Shown: piece by piece, positions 5,485 to 13,579 of the stretch
How positions within the stretch are numbered: the stretch's first letter is position 1
Layout: each line of letters begins with the position of its first letter
DNA from: an uncultured Clostridium sp.
GTDB lineage: Bacteria; Bacillota; Clostridia; TANB77; CAG-508
DNA length: 14,630 nt
Direction of reading: 5' to 3'
NCBI GenBank assembly: GCA_945874585.1
Contig: CAMCHB010000021.1
Span: 1 to 14,630, forward strand
Made by a program: the position numbers and the translations under genes
The notes under the pieces: model-generated
The model's input: only the letters and a program-made list of their open reading frames with translations
Database searches by the model: none
What the model was told of the DNA's origin: nothing

Positions 5485-6051
5485 TTGAAGAAAGAAGAAA
5501 TTGTCGGAGCAGCAAGAAAACTATTTACGCAATACGGGTATAAAAAAGTAACTATGAATGAAATTGCAAAAGAAGCAGGCGTTACCAAAAAAACGGTATA
5601 CGCTTATTTTAAGGACAAAGAAGAGTTATTTCGTTATATCATTCTCGAAGAGATGGAAAAAAACAGGAAGGCGATTGAAAAAATTGAAAAAAAGGGACTT
5701 CCTTTTTTAGAGCAAGTTCATGAGACCATTTATACTGTATTTAAGCGTAAAAGAGAAAATCATTTTTTGATTACGATTACAAATGAAGCAGAAAATTTTA
5801 GAAATCAAAAGATATTAGATGCCATTAAAATGATGGATGCCGAAGTCAAAAAATACATTAAGGAAAAATTGACATATGCCATGGAACATCAGTACATACG
5901 TCCTTGTAATGTCGAAATTCTAACTTTTGTGATTTATAAGGTTTATATGGCCATTACATTTGAATTAGACTTAGAAGAAAAAATAGATCCAAAAGAAGTA
6001 TCCAATAAAATATTTGGCATTTTAAAAAATGGAATCTTAGTACAAAAATAG
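5485..6051 (+). CDS. TetR/AcrR-family repressor
   Basis: The first 50 residues form the TetR DNA-binding domain: KKVTMNEIAKEAGVTKKTVY (about 20-39) with the HTH, then AYFKDKEELF. The helical remainder (60-188) would bind an unknown ligand and dimerise. It most likely represses its own operon through the dyad at 5427-5468 and controls the YhgE/Pip gene that follows after 9 bases. I chose TTG 5485 because the ribosome site AGAGGTG (5472-5478) lies 6 bases before it; the upstream in-frame GTG at 5476 is part of that site. The protein is 188 residues, a normal size. A TetR gene next to a YhgE/Pip gene is a common pair in Bacillota; the inducer cannot be read from sequence. Confidence 0.92.
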   Translation: MKKEEIVGAARKLFTQYGYKKVTMNEIAKEAGVTKKTVYAYFKDKEELFRYIILEEMEKNRKAIEKIEKKGLPFLEQVHETIYTVFKRKRENHFLITITNEAENFRNQKILDAIKMMDAEVKKYIKEKLTYAMEHQYIRPCNVEILTFVIYKVYMAITFELDLEEKIDPKEVSNKIFGILKNGILVQK

Positions 6052-6060
6052 GAGGGAATT

Positions 6061-8142
6061 ATGAATAAGGAACATGAAAAAATTAAAAACAAGATTATGA
6101 AACCTCTAATTGTCATTGGTGTCATAATCATTCCATTGATGTATAGTTTCTTTTACCTAAAAGCATTTTGGGATCCCTATTCTAATTTAACAGGAATACC
6201 CGTTGCCTTAGTCAATGAAGATAAAGGAAATGAAGAAGAAAATCTTGGAAAGAAATTAGTGGACAAATTGGTAGACCAGCAAGATATGAAATTCCAGCTG
6301 GTGGATAAAGAAACGGCAGAAAAAGGATTAAATGATAAAACCTATTATGCCATGATTGATGTACCAGAAGATTTTACAGAAAAATTGAACAGTGGTGAGA
6401 CCGAAAACAAACAAAGTGCACAAATTATTTATTCACCAAATCAAAAATCTAATTTCTTAGCTTCACAAATTATTACATCAGCTGTTAATAAAATCGAAAA
6501 ACAAGTACAACAAGAAGTAACCGAAAAAGTAGTGGACAATTTATCTGATAAATTAGGAGATGTCCCAACTCAAATGGAAAAAATTGAGGATGCCTCTAAT
6601 CAATTAAAAGACGGAAGTCAAAGTCTTACAGATGGACTTCAAACCATTGACAATGGTATGGGAAGTTTAAGTACCAACTATGATAAATTTAATGATGGTG
6701 TGTCAACAGTAGATCAAGCTACTAAGAGCTTGGATGGTGGTGTAGATCAACTAAAACAAGGACTTGATCAGGTTTATAGTGGTAGTAAAGAATTAAATGA
6801 AAAAACACAGGCATTATCTCAAATAACAGATAACGCTAATAAGATTGCTGAAAATGAAAAAAATTTGGATGCAGGAATTGGACAATATGTGGCAGGAGTT
6901 AATGAATTAACAACACAGGTTGCAAGTTTAAAGGATATACAAAGTGATTTGCAAAAGATGTTAGCAGCAAATCCACAATTGGCACAGGTATTGATGCAAG
7001 ATTCTAATTTCCAATCTATCATGGCAAAAATGCAGGAAACGAATTCAAAAGAGAATCAAGCGAAACTTCAAAAATTAGCTCAATCTGGACCTTATTTACA
7101 AAAAAGTAGTAAAGAATTAAATGCTGGGATACAGCAATTTGCAACAGCAACAGAAGGATTGAAACAAATCAATCCAGGTATTCAAAAACTAGAAGATGGT
7201 GTGGCAAAAGTCAAAGATGGAGCTAATACTTTAAAAGATGGTAGCCGTCAATTATCAGAAGGGGCAACGACTTTGCAGAATAGTTCACAAGAAATACGCA
7301 GTGGTATTCAACAATTAAAAGATGGAACTTCTTCTGCTTTGTTAGGTAGCAAGACATTACTAGATGGTCAACAAGAGTTTACAACAGAAGTTGGAAATTC
7401 AATTGCAGATGCTCGATCTGAATTAAAGAAACTAGATGGATTAAGTAGTTTTACAGGTAATGCAGTTCAAGTAGATGAACAAGATGTAGAGCCAGTTTCA
7501 AAATATGGTGTTGGATTTGCTCCATACTTCATGTCATTGTCATTATGGATAGGAGGTTTGCTAATCTTCGTTGGTATTTATTATGATCCACATGACCGCT
7601 TTAAGAGAATTGGTAGAAATGCCAAGAACCGTGCATTACGTTCCTTTGTTTACTTATTAATTGCTGTGGCACAAGCTGTTGTATTAGGCTTTATTCTAAA
7701 GCTAACCTTAGGTATGGAAATTCAAGATAATTGGTTGTATTATGGTTCTTGTATCCTGGTATCTGTTACATTCCTAAGTATCATTCAATGCTTGATGGTT
7801 AACTTTGGAGATGTTGGTAAATTCCTAGTTATCTTATTCTTAGTTGTTCAATTATCTGCTTGTGGTGGAACCTTCCCACTTGAAACATTGCCAGATGCTT
7901 ACCAACAGATCAATCCATTTATGCCAATGACTTATTCTCTAAATCTATTTAAAGAATCTATTGTTGGCAGAAGCCAAGGATTTGTAACACAAGATGTAAA
8001 TGCTTTATTGGGTATTATGATAACCTTTATCGTTATAACCTTTACATTAGATTTACTAAACATGTTCCGAACCAGAATTCATTGCTATTTTGTAAAGCGT
8101 AAAAAAAACAAACAAAAAGTTGCTAAAACGGTGTCTGAATAA
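6061..8142 (+). CDS. YhgE/Pip-family membrane protein
   Basis: This 693-residue protein has the plan of the YhgE/Pip family (phage infection protein of Lactococcus, YueB-like proteins). One membrane helix lies at about 14-34, then a large outside region, then five helices in about 485-680 that resemble ABC-2 type permeases. The start of the outside part (GIPVALVNEDKGNEEENLGK) is the conserved N-terminal domain. The middle (about 175-460) carries repeated L..G...L..G units such as LKDGSQSLTDGLQTIDNG and VKDGANTLKDGSRQLSEG, predicted to form a long coiled stalk. The C-terminus is very basic (VKRKKNKQKVAK). ATG 6061 follows AGGAGGGAATT. Roles suggested for relatives are phage receptor, export, or envelope stress; the cargo here is unknown. 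A terminator closes the operon. Confidence 0.92.
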   Translation: MNKEHEKIKNKIMKPLIVIGVIIIPLMYSFFYLKAFWDPYSNLTGIPVALVNEDKGNEEENLGKKLVDKLVDQQDMKFQLVDKETAEKGLNDKTYYAMIDVPEDFTEKLNSGETENKQSAQIIYSPNQKSNFLASQIITSAVNKIEKQVQQEVTEKVVDNLSDKLGDVPTQMEKIEDASNQLKDGSQSLTDGLQTIDNGMGSLSTNYDKFNDGVSTVDQATKSLDGGVDQLKQGLDQVYSGSKELNEKTQALSQITDNANKIAENEKNLDAGIGQYVAGVNELTTQVASLKDIQSDLQKMLAANPQLAQVLMQDSNFQSIMAKMQETNSKENQAKLQKLAQSGPYLQKSSKELNAGIQQFATATEGLKQINPGIQKLEDGVAKVKDGANTLKDGSRQLSEGATTLQNSSQEIRSGIQQLKDGTSSALLGSKTLLDGQQEFTTEVGNSIADARSELKKLDGLSSFTGNAVQVDEQDVEPVSKYGVGFAPYFMSLSLWIGGLLIFVGIYYDPHDRFKRIGRNAKNRALRSFVYLLIAVAQAVVLGFILKLTLGMEIQDNWLYYGSCILVSVTFLSIIQCLMVNFGDVGKFLVILFLVVQLSACGGTFPLETLPDAYQQINPFMPMTYSLNLFKESIVGRSQGFVTQDVNALLGIMITFIVITFTLDLLNMFRTRIHCYFVKRKKNKQKVAKTVSE

Positions 8143-8148
8143 ATTTTA

Positions 8149-8198
8149 AAGGTACGTACAAATGTTAGAAAAATTCTTTCATTTGTGCGTACTTTTTT
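8149..8198 (+). terminator. Intrinsic terminator after the YhgE/Pip gene
   Basis: GTACGTACAAATG (8152-8164) pairs with CATTTGTGCGTAC (8180-8192) over 13 bp with one T/G wobble and a 15-base loop. A run of six T follows (8193-8198). Confidence 0.93.
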
Positions 8199-8219
8199 AT
8201 TCTATTCTGAAGGAAGTTA

Positions 8220-8228
8220 TGGTACAAT
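8220..8228 (+). promoter_or_regulatory. Possible extended -10 promoter of addB
   Basis: TGG-TACAAT (8220-8228) has the TG of an extended -10, but no good -35 is found 17 bp upstream. If used, transcription would start near 8235, leaving a leader of only about ten bases, which barely holds the ribosome site AGGTGAG (8235-8241). Confidence 0.45.
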
Positions 8229-8245
8229 ACCAATAGGTGAGAAAA

Positions 8246-11200
8246 ATGAGCTTAAGAATCATTTATGGAAGAGCAGGAAGCGGAAAAACAAATTATTGTC
8301 TACAAGAAATGAAACGAAAAATGGGAGAAAATTCTAAGATTTATATGATTACGCCAGACCAGTTTTCCTTTTCAGCGGAAAAAAATTTATTGGCAACCAT
8401 TTCACAAAATAGTACCATTCAAGCAGAGGTTCTAACTTTCCAGCGAATGGCCTATCGTGTGTTACAGGAAGTTGGTGGAGCAACAGAAGTTTTTTTAACA
8501 GAGAGTGGAACTTCTATGCTTTTATACGATATTTTGTGTAAAGAAAAGTCTCGTTTAAAATTTTTAGGAAAATCCGATCAAAATGTTGATGTGATGAACC
8601 GATTATTAACTGAATTGAAAAAGCACCAAGTACAGAGTGAACAAATAAAAGAGGCAATGGAACAGATTCAGGACCCTTATTTAAAAGCTAAATTGGAGGA
8701 TGTTGTCTGTTTGTATCAGACCTACGAAAAACGTTTGGATGAGACTGTACAAAATCATAAAGATAGACTTACTTGGGCAATTGAGAACTTGTCAAGCAGC
8801 CAAATGTTTAACAACAGTTATATTTACATAGACGAATTTGCTGGTTTTACAACACAGGAATATGCGATTATTTTAAGTTTGTGTCAAAAAGCCAAACAAG
8901 TAAATGTTGCACTTTGTTTGGATGTATTAGAAGATCCCATTTTGCCAGAAACGGATGTGTTTTATCCCAATAAATTAACAGCCATGACACTGATAAATAT
9001 GGCCAAAGAGCAAGGAATTTCCATTGATAAGCCGGTTCATTTGCAGACCCCTTACCGTTTTAAAAAGGCAAAATCTTTGGCTCACTTGGAACAGAATTTA
9101 TATGAAATAGAGCCTAAAAAATATCCTTCTAAACCAGAAGAATTGAGCTTATTTCTAGCGATGAATCCATACGCTGAAATGGAATATGTAGCGCGAAAAA
9201 TTCAAAAAGAGGTAAGAGAAAATGGTTATCGTTTTCGAGATATTGCGATTATTACACAAAACATAGAGCAATATGGAACTTTGACGAAGGCAATTTTTAG
9301 GCAGTATGAAATCCCAGTTTTTATTGATGAAAAGAAAAATTTACAGAAAAATATTATCATTCATTTGGTCTTGTCTTTGTTAGAAATTTATGCGAAAAAT
9401 TGGTCTTATGAGGCTGTTTTTCAATACATAAAAAGTGGTTTATTATCTTTACCAGAAGAAGCTATTTTTCAGGTTGAAAAATACTGTATGCAATGGGGAA
9501 TCAAGGGGAAAAAATGGTATGAAGACGACTGGAATTTTGGCAATTTGTCAATTGAAGAACTAAAATATTACAATGAGATTCGTCAAACTATTGTCACACC
9601 TTTGCGAAAATTACAAAAGCAATTACAAGGTAATCACAATGCGAAAGCAATATCACAAGCTCTGTATTATTTTTTACAGGAAAATTTTTCGCAAGCGATG
9701 CAAGAAAAAATAGAGCATTTAGATCAAGTAGGAGCACTGGAATTGGCACAAGAATATGAAACAGGGAGCCATCTTTTGTTAGAGGTTTGGGATGAAATGG
9801 TGACCTTGTTTGGAGAGCAAACCATGGGATTTGAGCGTTATAAAGAGTTATTACGCATGGGAATTGAACACAAAGATTTGGGGGTTATTCCACCAACACA
9901 GGATCAGGTAACCATGGGGGATGTAGAAAGAACCAGAAGCCATCAAGTGAAGGTTTGTTTTATCATTGGGCTGAATGACGGAATGTTCCCAAACATTAAC
10001 AAAAACGAAGGATTTTTAGACAATGAAGATCGAAATAATCTGAAAAAGGTTAAAATTAAATTGGCCAAAACAACGATGGAGCAACTGTATGATGAGCAAT
10101 TTAATTTATACAAGGCTTTTACAACAGCAGAAGAAAAGCTATATTTATCGTATTCTTCAACCAATGCAGATGGAAAAGCAATTAGACCATCTGTCTTATT
10201 GACAAAAATAAAAGCAATTTTTCCAGAACTTATTCTAACCAGTGACATGGTTGAAAAAGAATATGCTATTGGAAGTAAATTAGCTACCTTTGATGCGCTA
10301 CTGGAAAACATGCAGCAATGGAAAGAAGGAAAACAGGTGGATCCGATTTGGTATGAGGTGTATGCGTATTTTGCCAAACACGAACCTGCCAAATTAAAAA
10401 GGGCGTTGCAGGCTTTGCAAGATACCAATTTACCAGAAAACCTAGAGGAAAACTTGGTTCAACAATTGTATGGCAACACACTTCATACCAGTATTTCACG
10501 CTTGGAACAATATCGCAAATGTCCGTATTCGTTTTATTTAACATATGGCTTACAACTGAAAGAAGAACAGATTTATCAAATTCAGCCAGTGGACACCGGA
10601 ACTTTTATGCATGATGTAATTGATGCCTTTTTTGAATCCTTGCAAGAAGAGCAAATTTCGGTTAAGAATTTGGAAAAGGCAGATATTGAAAAAAGAATTG
10701 ATGCGATTGTGGAAGAAAAATTGGCTTTGGCTCAATATGGAAAATTTACAAGCAATGCTAAATTTTGTTTATTGACAAGACGTCTGAAAAAAGTCTTGTA
10801 CAAATCTATCTTCTATTTAGTTGAGCAATTACAAAATAGTGATTTTCAGATCTTAGGCAATGAAATAGAATTCAAAAAGGGAGGAAATTATTCACCAATC
10901 GAAGTGGCTTTACAGGATGGAAAAAAGGTTGAAATTACGGGTAAAATTGATCGAGCCGATTATGCAGAAACAGATGATGGAAAATGGATTCGTATTATTG
11001 ACTATAAGTCAAGTGCTAAGGATTTACAAATAGGAGAAATTGTTTATGGTCTACAATTACAATTAATTACGTATTTGGATCGTATGACACAGGAGCAAGA
11101 ATTTCAATCAGCAGGAGCTTTGTATTATCACTTAGCTGATTCTATGCTAGCTCTTTCAACGAAAATGACACCAGAACAGATGGAACAAAAAATGCGCCAA

Positions 11201-11611
11201 TCATTTCAAATGAAAGGATTTGTTTTAGCGGATGTAAAGGTTGTCAAAATGATGGATAAAAAGCTGGAAAAAGGTAGTTCAGATGTGATACCTGTGTCTT
11301 TAGACAAGGATGGTAATATTAGTAGTCGATCCACTCATGCCATTGCAAAAGATGATTTTAAGAATTTACAAAAGCAGGTAATTCGTACCATTCGAACGAT
11401 AGCAAAGGAGATTTTAGCTGGTCGTATTGATTTAAAACCGTATTGTGATAAAGATAGAAAAACACCATGTGATTATTGTTCTTATCATTCTATTTGTCAT
11501 TTTAATACACGCAATCGAGGAAATCGATATACCTATTTACCAAATTGGACGAAGGAAGAAATTTTAGAAAAGTTAAGAGAAACCGAAGAGAAAGATAAAA
11601 AAGTAGAATAG
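8246..11611 (+). CDS. addB: ATP-dependent helicase/nuclease subunit B, AddB
   Basis: AddB is the second subunit of the AddAB complex, which processes double-strand ends and loads RecA for repair. The 1121-residue length is typical. The Walker A motif GRAGSGKT is at residues 8-15, right at the N-terminus as in the family. The C-terminal nuclease domain carries GKIDRAD and the DYKSS core (Asp919, Lys921). Four cysteines, Cys759 (RKCPYSFY), Cys1075, Cys1078 and Cys1084 (CDYCSYHSIC), match the family's 4Fe-4S pins (C...Cx2Cx5C). ATG 8246 is chosen over the in-frame GTG 8237, which lies inside the ribosome site. A uracil-DNA glycosylase gene follows after 9 bases. addA, the usual neighbour, is not in this window. 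Confidence 0.94.
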   Translation: MSLRIIYGRAGSGKTNYCLQEMKRKMGENSKIYMITPDQFSFSAEKNLLATISQNSTIQAEVLTFQRMAYRVLQEVGGATEVFLTESGTSMLLYDILCKEKSRLKFLGKSDQNVDVMNRLLTELKKHQVQSEQIKEAMEQIQDPYLKAKLEDVVCLYQTYEKRLDETVQNHKDRLTWAIENLSSSQMFNNSYIYIDEFAGFTTQEYAIILSLCQKAKQVNVALCLDVLEDPILPETDVFYPNKLTAMTLINMAKEQGISIDKPVHLQTPYRFKKAKSLAHLEQNLYEIEPKKYPSKPEELSLFLAMNPYAEMEYVARKIQKEVRENGYRFRDIAIITQNIEQYGTLTKAIFRQYEIPVFIDEKKNLQKNIIIHLVLSLLEIYAKNWSYEAVFQYIKSGLLSLPEEAIFQVEKYCMQWGIKGKKWYEDDWNFGNLSIEELKYYNEIRQTIVTPLRKLQKQLQGNHNAKAISQALYYFLQENFSQAMQEKIEHLDQVGALELAQEYETGSHLLLEVWDEMVTLFGEQTMGFERYKELLRMGIEHKDLGVIPPTQDQVTMGDVERTRSHQVKVCFIIGLNDGMFPNINKNEGFLDNEDRNNLKKVKIKLAKTTMEQLYDEQFNLYKAFTTAEEKLYLSYSSTNADGKAIRPSVLLTKIKAIFPELILTSDMVEKEYAIGSKLATFDALLENMQQWKEGKQVDPIWYEVYAYFAKHEPAKLKRALQALQDTNLPENLEENLVQQLYGNTLHTSISRLEQYRKCPYSFYLTYGLQLKEEQIYQIQPVDTGTFMHDVIDAFFESLQEEQISVKNLEKADIEKRIDAIVEEKLALAQYGKFTSNAKFCLLTRRLKKVLYKSIFYLVEQLQNSDFQILGNEIEFKKGGNYSPIEVALQDGKKVEITGKIDRADYAETDDGKWIRIIDYKSSAKDLQIGEIVYGLQLQLITYLDRMTQEQEFQSAGALYYHLADSMLALSTKMTPEQMEQKMRQSFQMKGFVLADVKVVKMMDKKLEKGSSDVIPVSLDKDGNISSRSTHAIAKDDFKNLQKQVIRTIRTIAKEILAGRIDLKPYCDKDRKTPCDYCSYHSICHFNTRNRGNRYTYLPNWTKEEILEKLRETEEKDKKVE

Positions 11612-11620
11612 GGAGAGAAT

Positions 11621-12208
11621 ATGAATCTGAATTGGGAAGAGTTAGAAAAACAATGTGAAAATTGTCAAAAATGCAAACTAGCCAAAACGAGAAAAAAAGT
11701 AGTAATAGGATGTGGAAATCGTCAGGCAAAATTGATGTTCATTGGAGAAGGGCCTGGAGCAGATGAAGATGCTTCTGGAATTCCTTTTGTAGGAAGAGCA
11801 GGCCAATTGATGAATATGGCTTTTCAAGGACTGGGGATTGCAAGAGATGAAGTGTATATTGCAAATGTTGTGAAATGTAGGCCACCAGGCAATCGAAATC
11901 CGCAAGCAGATGAAGTGCAAGCATGCTTAAATTATTTACGTGAACAAGTATTATTGGTAAAACCACAAGTGATCGTTTTATTGGGAAATGTTGCTTTGAA
12001 GACAATATTGGGCAGTGAATATGGAATTACGTCAGCACGAGGAAAATGGATACAAAAGAATGAAATTTGGTATATGCCAACATTTCATCCGGCAGCTTTG
12101 TTGCGTGATGAGACGAAAAAAATAGATTTTTGGTTGGATTTACAGGAAGCATATCATAGAATCAGTGGTCAGAAGGATTGCAACCAAGAGGGAAGTATCG
12201 TACAATAA
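11621..12208 (+). CDS. Family-4 uracil-DNA glycosylase
   Basis: This enzyme removes uracil from DNA arising from cytosine deamination and starts base-excision repair. It has the family-4 layout: a GEGPGADED motif (42-50) for the water-activating region, NVVKCRPPGNRNP (82-94), and the HPAALLRD motif (156-163). Cysteines 15, 18, 86 and 102 fit the four ligands of the 4Fe-4S cluster of this family; an extra Cys12 is present. The 195-residue length is normal. The ATG lies 9 bases after the addB stop, whose last G joins the ribosome site GGGAGAG (11611-11617), so the two genes are probably translationally coupled. Both are repair enzymes. Family 4 is distinct from the common Ung (family 1). Confidence 0.92.
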   Translation: MNLNWEELEKQCENCQKCKLAKTRKKVVIGCGNRQAKLMFIGEGPGADEDASGIPFVGRAGQLMNMAFQGLGIARDEVYIANVVKCRPPGNRNPQADEVQACLNYLREQVLLVKPQVIVLLGNVALKTILGSEYGITSARGKWIQKNEIWYMPTFHPAALLRDETKKIDFWLDLQEAYHRISGQKDCNQEGSIVQ

Positions 12209-12235
12209 AACAAATGAGAAAGGATTGAAATAGAA

Positions 12236-13483
12236 ATGGAAGTATTAGAAGAAATTCTGCAGGAAGCCAATCGATGTTTACAGTGTAAAACGAGACCATG
12301 TACCAAAGGATGTCCACTGGGGAATGCTATTCCAGAAGCGATACAAGCTGTCAGGCAAAAGAATTGGCAAAAAGCCAACCAAATTTTCCAACAAACCAAT
12401 TGTCTTTCCAGTGTTTGTGGTCGTGTTTGTCCCCATAGCAAACAATGTGAAGGAGCTTGTGTAAGAGGGAAAAAGGGAAAACCAATTGCCATTGGTAAAA
12501 TAGAAGCATATGTGGCAGATCAAAGCCAAACCATAATACCGGAAAGTCAACAATTGCAAGGAAAAAAAGTGGCTATTGTGGGAGGAGGACCGGCTGGGTT
12601 GACGGCAGGAGCTTTTTTAGCCAGAGCAGGAGCTAGTGTTACCATTTTTGAAAAACAAGAAAAATTAGGAGGTATTTTAACCTACGGAATTCCAAGGTTT
12701 CGCCTTCCTATGGAAGTGGTTGAAAGCTCTATCCAAAAAATATTAGCCTCAGGAATTGAAGTAAAAACAAGGTATCAATTGGGGCAAAATCTGATGCTAG
12801 AAGAATTGCAAAAGCAATACCAAGCTATTTTCTTAGCCATGGGTGCCAATTGTTCTTGTAAAATGCCGGTAGAAGGAAATCAATTACCACAGGTATATGG
12901 TGCCAATGAATTGTTACAGCAGGAAAAACATCCCGAATTTCAAGGCAAACGAGTAGCTGTAATAGGAGGCGGTAATGTAGCAATCGATGTAGCAAGATCA
13001 GCTAAACGTTGGGGTGCAAAAGAAGTATGCATTGTCTATCGAAGAGGACGTGAACAAATGCCAGCCGAACCAAAGGAGATTCAAGCTGCTGAGCAAGAGG
13101 GAGTTCAGTTTCAATTTTGCACCAATTTGGTCCGTATTTTAGGGCAGAAACAGGTGGAGCAGATGGAAATTGTTCATACCCAATTGCAAGCCAAAGAAGG
13201 AGAAATTCGTTTGGTGCCAGTAGACATAGAAGGTAGCAATGAAACTATTTCAATGGATTGTGTCATTATGGCAATAGGCTCAAAAATGGATGGCCAATGG
13301 ATGGGTCACACAGTATTTGAAATCAGCGATTGTGGATATGTAAAAACAGATGAACATTACCAAACCAATGTAAAGGGTGTTTTTGCTGGAGGAGACTTAG
13401 TGGGAACCAAAGCTACGATTGCATGGGCTTGTAAAACAGGAAGAGAGGCTGCACAAGAGATAAAAACATTTTTGCTGTCATAA
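12236..13483 (+). CDS. GltD-like NAD(P)H-dependent iron-sulfur flavoprotein
   Basis: The protein has the three-part plan of the small glutamate synthase subunit and of the Nfn/DPD flavoprotein halves. The first 90 residues are a double-cluster ferredoxin-like domain: C14, C17, C22, C26 and C56, C61, C65, with further C71 and C75 (motif CLQCKTRPCTKGCP). The FAD site is VAIVGGGPAGLTAG (112-125). The NAD(P)H site is VAVIGGGNVAIDVARSAKRW (240-259), followed by CIVYRRGREQMPAEPKEI. The conserved end is GGDLVGTKATIAWACKTGRE. At 415 residues it is shorter than typical GltD (about 450-490). No gltB or Nfn small subunit is nearby, so the electron partner is unknown. It sits 27 bp after the glycosylase with a distant AAAGGA ribosome site; co-transcription is likely. 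Confidence 0.87.
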   Translation: MEVLEEILQEANRCLQCKTRPCTKGCPLGNAIPEAIQAVRQKNWQKANQIFQQTNCLSSVCGRVCPHSKQCEGACVRGKKGKPIAIGKIEAYVADQSQTIIPESQQLQGKKVAIVGGGPAGLTAGAFLARAGASVTIFEKQEKLGGILTYGIPRFRLPMEVVESSIQKILASGIEVKTRYQLGQNLMLEELQKQYQAIFLAMGANCSCKMPVEGNQLPQVYGANELLQQEKHPEFQGKRVAVIGGGNVAIDVARSAKRWGAKEVCIVYRRGREQMPAEPKEIQAAEQEGVQFQFCTNLVRILGQKQVEQMEIVHTQLQAKEGEIRLVPVDIEGSNETISMDCVIMAIGSKMDGQWMGHTVFEISDCGYVKTDEHYQTNVKGVFAGGDLVGTKATIAWACKTGREAAQEIKTFLLS

Positions 13484-13533
13484 AAATGTCACACAAATTT
13501 AATCGATGTGAAACATGAAATAAAGCAAGTGTG

Positions 13534-13549
13534 GGTTATAATAATAACC
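13534..13549. promoter_or_regulatory. Dyad over a -10 ahead of the HExxH gene
   Basis: GGTTAT (13534-13539) and ATAACC (13544-13549) are inverted around four bases, with TATAAT at 13537-13542 inside. The -35 at the usual distance (about 13514-13519, CATGAA) is poor, so the promoter may need an activator or be weak. An operator role for the dyad is inferred from its position. Confidence 0.55.
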
Positions 13550-13579
13550 ATAAGATTCGAAAGAGAAAAGGGAGATAAT

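Noticed and set aside
9943..10428. Minus-strand open frame of 161 codons
   Set aside because: It is antisense inside addB, whose motifs and length are intact on the plus strand; no ribosome site or domain is visible.
12169..12559. Two minus-strand open frames over the start of the flavoprotein gene
   Set aside because: They are antisense to the cysteine-rich domain of the plus-strand gene, which has clear cluster and nucleotide-binding motifs.
13466..13489. ACATTTTT...AAAAATGT hairpin at the end of the GltD-like gene as terminator
   Set aside because: The stem is only 8 AT-rich bp, overlaps the stop codon and has no T-run behind it.
13489..13511. TCACA...TGTGA pair resembling a CRP site
   Set aside because: The half sites are in the reverse order and 13 bp apart, unlike TGTGA-N6-TCACA.
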